The notes under the pieces: model-generated
What the model saw: only the letters and a program-made list of their open reading frames with translations
Database searches by the model: none
Told to the model about the DNA's origin: nothing
Part shown: in pieces, positions 20,567-32,085 of the stretch
How positions within the stretch are numbered: position 1 is the first letter of the stretch
Layout: each line of letters opens with the position of its first letter
Source of the DNA: Atherix ibis
Taxonomy: Eukaryota > Arthropoda > Insecta > Diptera > Athericidae
Direction of reading: 5' to 3'
Assembly: GCA_958298945.1 (NCBI GenBank)
Contig: OY282609.1
Coordinates: 58,872,220 to 58,936,219, forward strand
Length of the DNA stretch: 64,000 nucleotides
Translations under genes and position numbers: made by a program

Positions 20567-21982
20567 TATTTCCATCGAACAACTGTAACACATTTTATAA
20601 TCAATCCAATTAAGGCTAAATTGATTAATTATTTTATTGTCAGTTATATGATCTACTCAAAATCAAAATAAACAAAAGTGTATTATTTATTGAAATCTTC
20701 TGTTAACAATAATTGAACACTTTTGATTTTATTTTTTATTTATAAATAGCACTATTATTATTAGGATAAAGAAAAATATGAAGTCATAAATAACATATTT
20801 TGTAAATATGAAATTTTAAATTAAAGTAATAGAATCAATTAATATTGATAAAGTTATAAAATAAGCAGCAGTATATTAATCGGATTAACAATTTACAATA
20901 TATAAAAATATGTCAAATATTTTGTTGTTTATGTTTTTTCCTCCAAATATATCTTATAAAAACTTAATCAATTTTTTTTTTTTTTTTTAATATATGAGAA
21001 ATAATTAACAATAGTAATAATAATTATAATATTTTGCGTATTCTATTTATTTACATACAAACAACTAACTAAATCAAAATATATGTATCAAAATATACAT
21101 ACACTATTATATTCTATGAGAAATGATAAGAAATGACAATTTTTCAAAAGATAATTAAATTTATTATAAAAGATATTATTTCATTTAGTTGAAATTGTCA
21201 ATGAAAATTTACGTAGTTTTATTTTGTCCGTTTTTATATCGATGGAGATTCATTTATTTTAATTAATTTTTTGTTCGTAGTAATATTCTAAGCTGTACAA
21301 AAATAAGATTATTTCTAATAAAAATTATAGAGTGGAAAAAATAAATTTATTAAATTCTACATTTTAAGACACATTGCATATTTGGAAGAAAACTATTTAT
21401 ATATAATTAGTTATAATATACATATATATAAATAATTAATAAAGCAATATTTAATTTTGTCGATTTGAATTTGATCTTAATTTTTATTTAAAAAAATAAT
21501 ATGAAAATTACTAAAATAAAAATATATACAAAAAAAAAAAATAATAATAAGAAAAAATAAAACAAAACAGAAAAATGCAAAAAGAAACTGTTTTTTTTTA
21601 CAATATATTTTAACCCTATTAATTAATAGTTTTATTATTAATCATTTAGCAGACGGTATTTCCTATCGATAAAAATATTTTTTTAAATTTATTTAATAAA
21701 AACGATTATGTTCAAGTAAAATTTCTATAAATTTTTAAGGAAGACAACAAAAAATTGTGGCCTCATTTAAGTTACTACCCTAAAAATAATCACACTTCAA
21801 TAAAACAAGATTTTATCGATAACTTAACGATTGGTTATAAAATTATTAATATAAAAAAATCTTGATTGGTTCGAAAAGTCATAGCTCTACTTTCGATGGA
21901 ATATCAAATTTGAAGCGTTTCTTTTTTGTGAGGCAAGGTTACATTTGGGTTTCTTTAATATTTGAATAGAAATCTCTTTTAC
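20567..21982. other. AT-rich intergenic DNA
   Basis: No gene or element is recognisable. There are long A/T homopolymers, including a T run near 20970-20988, and many ATA-rich blocks. It is the left flank of the large nested LINE insertion. Confidence 0.55.
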
Positions 21983-21996
21983 CATGCCTTTTTTTA
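21983..21996. repeat. 14-bp target-site duplication, LINE 3' side
   Basis: CATGCCTTTTTTTA here is repeated exactly at 32837-32850. It abuts the AATTG-repeat 3' terminus of the minus-strand LINE, so the pair marks the insertion site of the whole nested cluster. Confidence 0.88.
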
Positions 21997-22002
21997 ATAG
22001 TT

Positions 22003-22020
22003 AATTCAATTCAATTCAAT
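22003..22020 (-). repeat. (AATTG)n-type 3' tail of the LINE
   Basis: On the minus strand the LINE ends in a short AATTG tandem after GAAACTGAAATAAA. Several insect jockey/I-type elements end in short tandem repeats instead of poly(A); the assignment of this tail is inference from its position next to the target duplication. Confidence 0.75.
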
Positions 22021-22171
22021 TTATTTCAGTTTCATATCGGCACAAAATTTATTACATTATTTATATTTAATTTACTAAAACTGAAAGTATATTATAACAT
22101 TTTTTTTTTTGTGTAACTTAAGACTATTACTTAGGTCTAGTTCCTACGATGTATCGTCTTGAAATATAGTA

Positions 22172-23474
22172 CGAGGGTCGTTCAATAAGTCCTTAGAAAA
22201 AGATGGAAAAAAACTGTTTTTTTAAAAAAAAAAATTTTATTTTTCAACATAATCTCCTTTTAGCTCTATACCAACCGTTTTTCCAAAATTTTTATCCCGT
22301 CCAAAAAATAGGATTTCGGAAGTTCTGCAAAATACTCATCCGTTTGAGCAATGACGTCCTCGTTGGAAGTGAACCGTCGTCCGCCAAGCCATTTCTTCGG
22401 ATTGGGGAAAAGAAAATAGTCACTCGGGGCCAAATCTGGTGAATAAGCGGGATGCTGCAACAATTCCATTCTCAATACCACAATTTTGGCCATGGAAACA
22501 GCGCAGGTGTGCACACGCGCATTGTCCTGATGCAAGAGGATTTTTTTCTTCTTCAGATGGGGGCGTTTCTCTTTGATTTCCTCGCTCAACCGTTGCAATA
22601 ACGACGCGTAATACGCTCCTGTTATTGTTTTTCCTTTTTCCAAGTAGTCGATAAAAATGGTGCACTGCGAATCCCAAAAGACCGTAGCCATCACCTTGCC
22701 CGGCCGATGGCACAGTTTTTGCCTTCTTCGGAGCCCGTTCACCCTTGAAAATCCACTGTGATGACTGTCTCTTCGTTTCTGGAGTGTAGTAGTGTATCTA
22801 CACTACTACACTCCGCGTTTGCCCTCAGAGGAGAATAAGCGCAATCGTGTAGTGGACTCTGAGGCTAAGAGTGCCAACATAGCCTCAGAGTCCACTACAC
22901 GATTGCGCTTATTCTCCTCTGAGAGCAAACGCGACACCCATCTTGCCGAAATTTTTTTCACAGACAATTTTTCATGCAAAATTGAAGCGACTGTACTTTG
23001 TGATATGCCCGTGGCCTCAACTAATTCGCGCACTTTAATTCGCCGATCGTTCAAAATCAAATCGTGGATTTTGTCGATGATTTCAGGAGTAGACACCTCA
23101 ACTGGGCGCCCTGAACGATGTTCATCTTTTGTGGATGAACGGCCACGTTTAAATTCATTCACCCAATTGTAAACCGTCGCAAACACAGGTGTAGATGTGC
23201 CATGAACTGCATCCAACTCGGCTTTGATTTCTTTCGGGCTTAAGCCTTTCCAATGGAGATGTTTGATGACAGCCCTAAACTCGCTTTTTTCCATTGTTAT
23301 GCACAAATTAATGTCGTTAACTTTAATCGACGATAGAAATTGACCTACGCTATGGATCGAGCTGAAATTTTGACAGCTTTCCTGTCTGTCGATAATGCTA
23401 CTTAGAAAAAAAATTTTACCGACACTACGAGCGCAATTTCTCGGATTTTCTAAGGACTTATTGAACGACCCTCG
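22172..23474 (-). mobile_element. mariner (DD34D) family 1, copy C; rearranged, inserted in LINE 3' UTR
   Basis: Both terminal repeats (CGAGGGTCGTTCAATAAGTC and complement) are present with TA at 22170-22171 and 23475-23476. The N-terminal half (ATG at 23306) is intact further than in any other copy: the codon that is TGA in copies A and B is CGA here (LILNDRRIKVRE). In the middle, about 56 bp of normal sequence encoding the first catalytic Asp (DETW) is replaced by an inverted copy of neighbouring sequence, giving two adjacent palindromes (22781-22814 and 22814-22933). Downstream, LLHQDNARVH and YSPDLAPSDYF remain. Without the first Asp it cannot encode a working transposase. Confidence 0.95.
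22781..22933. repeat. double fold-back palindrome inside mariner copy C
   Basis: 22781-22796 (GGAGTGTAGTAGTGTA) is the exact complement of 22799-22814 with a 2-base centre. Directly adjoining, 22814-22867 pairs with 22880-22933 (54-nt arms, one mismatch) around a 12-nt loop (AGAGTGCCAACA). The inner arms are family 1 transposase sequence in both orientations. This fits a template-switch or fold-back repair event within the element. Confidence 0.95.
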
Positions 23475-23892
23475 TACAATAATGCACGTTATCTTTCGCG
23501 TTAATTATTATCTTTATTGTATTCCCTGATATTATGGTATATGTATGCAGCTATTCGTACCTTATAGCTGCATAGGACTTGGTATTGAATTAAAACTAAA
23601 ACTTAAAAACTATATAACACTTATTACTACTTATACTAAACTTACAGAATACACTTATGGCATAGCTGTTCTAGCCCAGCTGTATGTGGGATTGGCTCGA
23701 GTAGAACAATGTTCTTCCAGAATTGTGGACAAATTGCGATTTGTATCGTTCGTCAGTTATCATTAGAGGAGATGGGTACCAGTAAGGAAGGGTAACCTGA
23801 GAGGACTTGTATTTATTTACGGAATCCTTTATTAGTCGATTTGGGTGGTTACCTATTTTGGATAGGTATTTTTCTGCCAGGTGTAATATATA

Positions 23893-24131
23893 CGAGCCCT
23901 TGCCCATTGAAGTTGGCTCACCCTCAATATTTTTTCATGTACTAAGTTGGTGGCCAGAAACAAATCGTTCCTATGAAATGATCATGATAAACTTAAGTTT
24001 TTCTGAAAATTGTATTCTCATAGATTATTTTGCTGAAAATTTTCTGCGAATTAGTAAAATTAGTAAAATGTCGTGACGCATTTAAAAATAAAACAACTGT
24101 TCATATAAGTTGGCTCAGCCGGAATTATGAT
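23893..24131 (+). repeat. left long terminal inverted repeat of the Minos-like element
   Basis: About 239 bp, starting CGAGCCCTTGCCCATTGAAG and ending GGAATTATGAT, it matches the complement of 25420-25658 almost throughout. The outermost CGAGCC agrees with what I recall of Minos ends. A TA target duplication precedes it. Confidence 0.93.
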
Positions 24132-24155
24132 TTTTATTGGATAATTAAATATGTT

Positions 24156-25291
24156 TTACCACTGCGTTAACCCTCCCTTTGCTTTCAAAACTGCATCTAT
24201 GCGCCGTGGCATAGTATTTACTAAGTCCTCGCACTCGGTTTTTGTGAATTTGTCCCATATTTCCTGCAAGCGGGCTTTCAATTGGTCTTTTGACCTGGCA
24301 GGATTTATTCTGAGGTTCTTTTTCATTTTATGCCACAAAGTTTCGATGGGTGACAGATCGGGACTGTTGGCAGGCCATTCCAATAGTGGTATATTATTAT
24401 TTTTTATCCATGCCATTGATTTTTTCGACGTATGGCAAGCGGCACCATCTTGTTGGAAAATAAATTCTCCAGTCCTATCCGATATCAATGAAATTGAAGG
24501 CAGTAGATTATCGTTTAATATGTTTAAATATTTATCAGTGTTAACTATGCCTTCCACAAAATGAAGCCTGCCAACACCTTGAGCTGACATGCAACCCCAT
24601 ACCATCACTGACGCTGGAAATTTAACTTTTTTCCGTATGCAAGCCTCATTGAATGCTTCATTTTTTTGACGTATAACACGTCCACGGGTGTCACCAACAC
24701 TAACCTCGAAACGGGATTCATCACTCCAAATAATTGATTTCCACTGACGCGGAGTCCAATTTTTCCGTGATTTAACCCAATTCAACCTTTTTTTTTTTGC
24801 ATGGGTGTGATGAGTGGTTTATCTTTAGCCTAAAAAATTGTCTACATAAATAAAGAGAAGTATGCAGATGCCTCTGTATTTTAGTTTATAATAACCGTAT
24901 CCTAATTTTTGCATTTGCCTTGTGCAAGAAGTCCTGGATACAGTTTTTTGTATCGCCTCACTCCATTTATCAGCAATTTGAAAACTGGTATCCCGTCTGT
25001 TATTTTTCAGAATTTTTTGAAGAATTCGTCTATCAGCATCAGTAATTAGTGAAATACGTCCAATACGTTTTTTTGGATTAATTTCACCTGTATTTTGAAT
25101 ATTTTTATTATTAACCATCTACATTACGTAAACAAAAGCTTACCCGTTTCCTTGTTTAATTTTATAATATTTCTAACTGTTGTCCATGGAATTTTAAGAT
25201 CCAAACCAATTTTTCTCATTGATTTACCATCGTTATTTAAACTAATAATTACTTTACGTAAATCTTCCGATAAACACTTACCTCGAGGCAT
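24156..25291 (-). pseudogene. Minos-like transposase gene, interrupted
   Basis: The start MPRGKCLSEDLR is at 25291. An HTH segment follows up to NKETG, where the frame leaves coding near 25140. A second block (25118-24890) carries NTGEINPKKRIGRIS and ends at GYGYYK. The catalytic block (24810-24156) has AKDKPLITPMQKKK, WSDESRF (first Asp), SVGDTRGRVIR, VWGCMSAQG, FQQDGAACHT (second Asp) and NSPDLSPIETLW (Glu, 34 residues on). Between the second and third blocks lies about 55 nt ending TTTTTTAG. It looks like the small intron expected in Minos, but the donor position now reads CT instead of GT (inference). The break near 25140 may be a second lesion. Confidence 0.85.
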
Positions 25292-25419
25292 GATGAATTC
25301 AAAATGATACAAAAACTCACTTATGACAATAATAATTTCTAAATGCACCGTTAATTTAATACAGAACTCAAATTTACCGTTTAAATATTCGCTTAACTGC
25401 AGCGCTCGAAAGGAAACAA

Positions 25420-25658
25420 TCATAATTCCGGCTGAGCCAACTTATATGAACAGTTGTTTTATTTTTAAATGCGTCACGACATTTTACTAATTTTACTAAT
25501 TCGCAGAAAATTTTCAGCAAAATAATCTATGAGAATACAATTTTCAGAAAAACTTAAGTTTATCATGATCATTTCATAGGAACGATTTGTTTTCGGGCCA
25601 CCAACTCAGTACATGAAAAAATATTGAGGGTGAGCCAACTTCAATGGGCAAGGGCTCG
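25420..25658 (-). repeat. right long terminal inverted repeat of the Minos-like element
   Basis: Complement of 23893-24131 with only a few differences (for example GTGGCCAGAAA against the complement of TTTCGGGCCAC). TA at 25659-25660 follows it. Confidence 0.93.
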
Positions 25659-27296
25659 TATTGTAGAAGTGGTTTTTCTCCACAAGTTTTACATAGAACG
25701 TTGTTGGAATAGTGCTTTTGATTTTCCCTTCTATACAGTCCCGTGCAGGTTCTGAGAATTCTCCTCTCCAAGGCTTCTAATTTATTAATGAGAGTTCTTG
25801 AGATAGAGAACCAGATGGGAAAGGCGTAACTGTGGATAGGTCTTATTAACTGCTTATATAAAAGCAGCTTCGTTTGAGTGGATAAGCCGTGTCTCTTTTT
25901 AAATAGGAACGCTATTGTGTGATAGGCCCAGCACGCTTTACGAATGGTGAAATTTTGCGTGCGTGTTAAATTTAAATAGCTCCGAGAAATTCACACCCAG
26001 GTATTTGAGCTTTTTCGAAGTTTTCACAACTGTGTTATTGATACTGATATTTACATGGCTTTTCAGGTACGATCGCTTAAACCCTCTCCGAACAGAGTTT
26101 CTTATACATAATACTTGAGTTTTTTCGGTATTTATGTGGATTCCCCATGTCTTATAATAATCTATCAGGATATTGAGTCCCCTTTCTATCGTAAGTTTTG
26201 CATAATTTGGATTAGGATTTTGCGCGTATAAGAGAGTGTCATCTGCGTAAAAGACGAAAAAGAGTTTGATATTTATTAGATTGTTGTGCGTCAGAAATAA
26301 ATATGGAGTATAGTAATGGGCCCGAGACTGAACCCTGAGGGACACCTCTTTGCATTTTATATTCCCTAGATTTATGTTCTCCGTATAGTATTTTAAAATT
26401 TCGATTTTGAAAGAAAGAACGGTAGATGAGTAGCAGGTTTTTATCCACGCCATAAAATAGAAGACCATCCCACCAGACCGTGTCAAAAGCCTTTTGAATG
26501 TCTAAACTGCATATCAGCGTAGAAGCTTTACTATTCAGTGCTACTGATACATCTGAGTGAAGTTTGAGCAACGCATCGGTTGTTGAGTGCTGTTTCCTGA
26601 AACCAAATTGGTTCGCGGGGATTATATTTCTGTCTTCCACATGCGATTGTACATGAATTTTGCCAACATTTAATAATAGTGAAATTGGTCTATGTTGAGA
26701 TATTCTGGTTTTCATATTAGTTTTTGGAATATTTATGATATTGGCTATCTTCCATGCATCCGGGAAGTATAAGTTATTTAAGCAATTATTAAAGATTACT
26801 AACAAAATTCTAATTGCGTTCACTGTGAATTTTTTAATAACACAGTTTGGAATATCATCCAGCCCAGATGATTTTTTGTTGTTCATGCTCCTGATATGGT
26901 GGTATAATTTCCTAAAAGTGAGGAGCATTGTGCCACTACCTTGAGGCGTAGTTGACTTATTTTGGCTATGAAAGATAGTTTGACGATATTTAGAATTGTT
27001 ATCGAAGAAGGCGTTCAATTCAGATCTAACGGAGTGTGAATTTTCCGGTCTTGAGTCGGGCAGCTCATAGCTGTATAATTTTTGATAATAGTCCCCAAAT
27101 GCGTTGGCTACACCCTCTGCTCCTCCCTGGATAGGATTATTTAGTTCATCAGAAATTATACTTTGGTTTGAACGGTTGCGCCCAGAAATTCTGTTTATTT
27201 CGCGATAAACATCAGGTCCCGGTTGTATTTTTTGTAAGCGTTGTTTAAGTTTACCGTCGAAATGTACTTTAACCCTTTCCCTTATCAGTGTAGATA

Positions 27297-27301
27297 GGCA
27301 G
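27297..27301. repeat. 5-bp target duplication, left side of LTR element
   Basis: GGCAG here and again at 32086-32090 directly flank the two LTRs. A 5-bp duplication is usual for Ty3/gypsy-type integrases. Joining the flanks across it restores the LINE coding sequence. Confidence 0.9.
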
Positions 27302-27482
27302 TGTAATATATTAGACTTATTTATTTATGTATAATTCTTATGATTTATATAGAGACATGTAAACTGCATGACGGTGTCTACATGACTGACTCATCCATTG
27401 CTGTGTGGCATTGATGTGTGTGAAACATCACGCCACCCGGTTTATAGTCATGGCTGGGTGTACAATATCTCGATATACTACA
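27302..27482 (-). repeat. LTR (3' LTR in element orientation), 181 bp
   Basis: It begins TG and ends CA on both strands, as LTRs do, and I find no difference from 31905-32085. Identity of the two LTRs indicates a recent insertion. Confidence 0.95.
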
Positions 27483-27495
27483 CTCTTCCCCGCTT
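27483..27495 (-). other. polypurine tract of the LTR element
   Basis: On the minus strand AAGCGGGGAAGAG lies immediately before the 3' LTR, the required place for the plus-strand DNA primer. Confidence 0.8.
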
Positions 27496-27505
27496 AGCCT
27501 GAACC

Positions 27506-30500
27506 CTACATATTCATTCTGTTGCCGGGTTTTCGAACTCGAGGCTCCCTTTGGTTTACGTTTAAACCTGGATCCGGTTCGTACTTGATTCTGGGTCTGC
27601 CCTTCTTGGGTGTCGGCTGGATTTCCCTTGGATGATTGCCATCTTGTTGTACTTCTTGTTGGAATGCGGTTGGTTCTTCAACTACTCCTTTTGAGTCTTC
27701 TGTTGCTTTCTCTAGGTTCGATTCAGATATGATTGGCTCCTCCATTGTGTCAGGCTCTTCTTCATATTCGTTTGCCCTTTCCTGTTCCAGGAGTACTCTT
27801 GTAGCTGCTTCGTAGAATTGACCCGATTTGCGCATCTGATCGTCACCTCATTTCCATCTTAGATTTGGTTGAAAGTCGGGTTTACATATGTATGTCTTTT
27901 CCCCCATTACTTCCTCCACAGTTGCTGGTTGCCAACCTGGCTTCATAGGATTCTTATAATCCCGAGCTATCACCCTTTCTCCTTTTGAGAATGTGACATC
28001 TCTGTGTCCTCTGAAATACTGTATTTGCTTTTGGATTCTTTCTGCTGTTTTTGGTATTTTTAGCAAATCTAATCTACTTCTTAAGCTTCTGCCCAAAAAT
28101 TTGTTCGCTGGTGATTCGCCCGTTGTTAGGTGTGGTGCGTTTCTGTAGGCGAATAAGTACTTGCTGATTAGATTATTTGCGCTGTCGTGAGCCTTGTTAT
28201 CTTTTAATGCTTTTTCTAAGCCTTTTTTAAAAGATTTCACTCCGTTCTCAGCTAATCCATTTGTTTGTGGATGGTATGGCGGACCCGTTTTGTGCAAAAT
28301 TCCGTTCATTTTGCAGAATCTTTCGAATTCTTCTGACACCAGCTGTGCTCCATTATCTGAGATTAGTGTGTCTGGTATACCATATCTTGCGAATATTTCC
28401 CTCAGTTTTTCGATCGTATTTGTCGAATCTGTTTTTGTCATGTGGACAATTTCTGGCCATCTGGAGTATGCATCTATCAGTATCAGATACATCTTGCCCC
28501 TGTGTGGTCCTAGAAAGTCTATGTGCACCCTTTCGAACACATATTTGCTGTCAGGAAACTTCTTTAATCCTGATTTTTCCGGACTGCTGGATTCTGTCAG
28601 ACATGCCATGCAACCTTTTGCATAGCCTTCTATGTCTTTGTCCAACTTTGGCCACCAAAAATATTGTCGAGCGATCGCCTTCATTTTGCTGATGCCCATG
28701 TGACCTCCGTGTATTTCTTTCAGCAATATTTGCTTGCAGTTCTCCGGTATCATTACTCGGTATCCCCACATTAGCACATTTTTTTCTATGAAGATTTCAT
28801 CCTTTCTTTGTGCGAAAGGCTTAATTGACTCCTCAATTTGACTAGGCCATCCGGTTGTCGTGTATACAAATACCTTGCCCAGTACTGGATCTTTTCTAGT
28901 TTCTCTCGCTAATTCTTCTGACCTTAGCGGTAGCTGGTCTTCCACCATGAAATGTGGATAGTCCTCTTTCTCTTGAACTAAATCTCTTTTATTTCTGGGT
29001 AGACGCGATAATGTGTTGGCTGGCTCATTGTTCTTGCCTTTTATGTGCTCTATCTGGTAGTCAAATCCACTCATAAACAAAGCCCATCTTTGCAACCTTC
29101 CTGCTGCCATCTGTGGTATGCCTTTATGCTCGCCAAAAATCGTTATCAATGGCCTGTGGTCGGTGCATAACTTGAAATGCATACCTGCCAAATATTGGTA
29201 CAATTTCCGAAAAGCCCAATAAATGGCCAAAGCCTCTTTGTGCAAAATTGCGTAATTACCTTCCGCTTTTGTTAGCGTCCTTGATATGAAGGTAACTGGT
29301 CTATCCTCTCCGTTTGGCATTTCGTGCATTAGTACTGCTGCTATGCCCTGGTCGGATGCGTCTGTCACTAGTTTTATCGGATAATCTGGGTTATAGTGTA
29401 CCAAATTTCTGTCCGATGCTAGTTCTTTTTTGACTTCAATAAATGCCTTTTCTGCATTTCTTGTCCATTGAAATCTTTCTTTGTTTTGTACTTCATAAAT
29501 CGGCTTCAACATTTTAGCTAATCTCGGTACAAATTTTCCGTAGAATGTCACCAGTCCTGTGAATGCTCTTACATCTGTTATGTTTTCTGGTCTCTTTGCT
29601 TCGACCATTGCTGCGATTTTTTCTGGGTCCTTGGACAACCCATTCTTGCTTATGATGTACCCCAGGTATCTGATTTCTTCCTGGAAAAACTGGCACTTTT
29701 TGAGGTTAAGCTTTAGTCCAGCTTCCTCTAACCTCTGCAAAACTTCGTTTAAATTTTGCATATGCTCGTTATTATTTCTGCCCGTCACCACTATGTCGTC
29801 TCGAAATGCTGCAGTTCCTTTGGCCCCTTGTAATACTTTTTCTACTACCTTGTCGAACTCTGCTGCTGCCGTTTTCGTTCCATAGGGTAATCGGTTGTGC
29901 AAATAAATACCCTTAGGTGTGCTCCATGCGCACAATTTCTTTGATCTGTCAGTCAGCTCTAGCTGATTGTAGGCCGCTGACATATCCAATTTCGTGAACC
30001 TTTCTCCACCTCCCAGTTCTGCGAATACTTCTTCCACTTTTGGTGCGGGGTGTTTTACATCTTGCATGTACTTATTGATCGTGACCTTGTAATCGCCACA
30101 GATCCTTACTCCACCTCCTTTCTTTAGCACAGGCACCAATGGTGTGCCCCATTCGTTGTGCTTTACCTTGGTGAGTATTCCTTCTTTTTCCAGTTGGTCT
30201 AGCTGATCTCCGATTGTCTTCTTGAAAGCAAACGGTGTCGCCCTGGGTTTGCAGAACACTGGTTTCGCATTATCTTGCATCTTTATGTCTATTTTGCCGT
30301 ATTTATACCTTCCGAACTTGCCGTCGAAAAGTGTCTTGTGCTTGTCGATTACTTCTTGTAGTTTTGGTACTTTTAATCCAACATGGTTGATTTCCACAAT
30401 CTTGTATCCTAGTGCTTCCATCATGTCTCTACCCAACAATAATCTACAGCCTGTTTTTACGACTATTAATTGACATTTTGCCTTTTTTCTACCTGCCTTT

Positions 30501-31774
30501 ATTTCTACGTAGATCTGACCTTCTGGTGCAATTGCGCTCCCGTCATAGAATCTTAACGTAGTATTCACTGGTTGCAATTTATGCTGTGATAGATGCCTTT
30601 TGTATAATTCCTCCGGAATTACCGATCTGCTTGCTCCTGAATCAAGTTCAGCTAGCAATTGCTTGTTTCCTATCTTTATTTGGATTTGCGTCGGTTTGAC
30701 GTATCCTGCCTTTGTTGCTTGAAAGTGAACCTCTTCGCTCGTCCAGTCGTGGTTTTCTATCTCCACGAAGTGCTGTTTAGCTTGTTCCTTTCCTTTTTTC
30801 TGGCATATTTTTCCTAAATGCCCTATTATACCGCAACGGTTGCATTTATAGGATTTAAATTTGCAGTCTGCGGACTCGTGGTTGCTATAACCGCAATGAT
30901 TGCATTGTTTGCCGCCTTTTGACTCCTTGTTAAATTTCTTTTTATAGCTTTCTTTACCGGCTTTGCTTTGGTTTATGGCTTCACTTTGCTTACTTTTTCT
31001 GTCAAAGCTTACCCTATGTACGTTAATTTCCTGATGCGATTGTATAAGAGCTGCCTCTTTCTTCTTCGCAATTTCGACGATTTGCTCAGACCCCTTTTTA
31101 TGGTCTTCTTCGCACACGCGATCTAAAATCTTGCCTTTCTTTAGACCCGCTACGAACTTATTCGTAATCATCAAGTCGAGCTGCGCACCCCATTGGCACG
31201 TGCTGGCTTTATCTTTCAAGCGTATATACCACTGGCTAATCGACTCATTCTCGCCTTGCTTTAAGTCGAAAAATTCCGTGCGTTCACGGAATACCGATAT
31301 TGTCTTTGAGAATTGATTTTTCAGTATAGCACATAATTCCTCGTAAGTTTTTTGCGATGGTAATACTGGGTCGCACAAATTTGCGAGTACTCCATAACCT
31401 TTTGTCCCAATGACCGTTATGAGCGTAGCCACCTTTCTATGTGGCTCCAGTATGTTATTTACTATAAAGTATTGTTCTAATCTTTCTTGGTAGTTTTTTC
31501 AATCCTCGTGCTCATTATATTCTGCGACACACCCTACTGTGGCTGAATATACTTGCACGTTTTGTATCGGTGCCGGCGTTCCTCCGTTTCCGCCTGTTGC
31601 GTTATTCTGTGTTGTGTCCATGTGCGTTCCTCGCTGGCTATTTAACCTCAGCAAATCCTTTTCCATATCCTCTATTACGGCATCTGCGTTGTTTCTTTCC
31701 ATTCTGACTCTTTCCAGCGTGATTTGGGCCTCTCTAAGCTGTTCTTGTAATTCTCGTGCTTGGGCTTCATCCAT
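27506..31774 (-). pseudogene. gag-pol polyprotein of the LTR element, single frame with two TGA codons
   Basis: From ATG at 31774 to the stop at 27506 one frame of 1423 codons is interrupted only by TGA at 31501-31499 (in gag) and at 27850-27848 (near the C-terminus). Gag ends in two CCHC knuckles (CNHCGYSNHESADC and CNRCGIIGHLGKIC). Protease has LDSGASRSVIP. Reverse transcriptase has LDMSAAYNQ and, at 29806-29795, FRDD in place of the usual F/Y-x-DD with a hydrophobic x. RNase H has TDASDQG and CTDHRPL. Integrase has an HH-CC finger (KGCMAC), then HIDFLGP, SDNGAQL and GLAENGVKSF (D, D, E). The C-terminal piece after the second TGA (MRKSGQFYEAATR...) is the in-frame pol tail and not a separate gene. 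Confidence 0.93.
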
Positions 31775-31886
31775 CTTGTATGAACCTTTTTTTTTTTGCC
31801 TTCGACTTCAATCACAAATTCACGTCTTACGAGATTTCCCGCACTGATTTCACTACACCTTTTAACTTTCTTTTTTCACTTTTTAC

Positions 31887-31904
31887 TTTTTACCTCGTCG
31901 CCAA
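31887..31904 (-). other. primer-binding region of the LTR element
   Basis: Directly inside the 5' LTR the minus strand reads TTGGCGACGAGGTAAAAA. The position and the TGGCGAC start are typical of a tRNA 3'-end complement. I do not assign the tRNA species. Confidence 0.7.
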
Positions 31905-32085
31905 TGTAATATATTAGACTTATTTATTTATGTATAATTCTTATGATTTATATAGAGACATGTAAACTGCATGACGGTGTCTACATGACTGACTCATCCA
32001 TTGCTGTGTGGCATTGATGTGTGTGAAACATCACGCCACCCGGTTTATAGTCATGGCTGGGTGTACAATATCTCGATATACTACA
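31905..32085 (-). repeat. LTR (5' LTR in element orientation), 181 bp
   Basis: Appears identical base for base to 27302-27482 and is followed by GGCAG (32086-32090), the second target duplication. Confidence 0.95.

Larger units (their letters stand above)
23893..25658 (-). mobile_element. Minos-like Tc1 transposon (DD34E) with 239-bp terminal inverted repeats
   Basis: The element is 1766 bp, flanked by TA (23891-23892 and 25659-25660) and inserted in the C-terminal codons of the LINE. Its near-identical long inverted repeats, DD34E transposase and overall size match the Minos type known from Drosophila hydei. It is oriented on the minus strand, like its host LINE. The inverted repeats look well conserved, so it may still be recognised by a transposase supplied in trans (inference). 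Confidence 0.93.
27302..32085 (-). mobile_element. complete Ty3/gypsy-type LTR retrotransposon, 4784 bp, inserted in the LINE
   Basis: The order on the minus strand is LTR (32085-31905), primer-binding region, gag-pol, polypurine tract, LTR (27482-27302), flanked by a 5-bp GGCAG duplication. Pol order is protease, reverse transcriptase, RNase H, integrase, the gypsy order. I see no envelope-like ORF. Two identical LTRs and a continuous frame point to a young insertion. Two in-frame TGA codons are the only breaks noticed. Confidence 0.96.

Noticed and set aside
27506..27835. Separate third ORF or envelope-like gene at the 3' end of the LTR element
   Set aside because: It is in the same frame as pol, four codons after a TGA, with no signal peptide or transmembrane segment; it is the pol tail.
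28194..28692. Overlapping plus-strand frames of 143 codons
   Set aside because: Antisense shadows of the integrase coding region of the LTR element.
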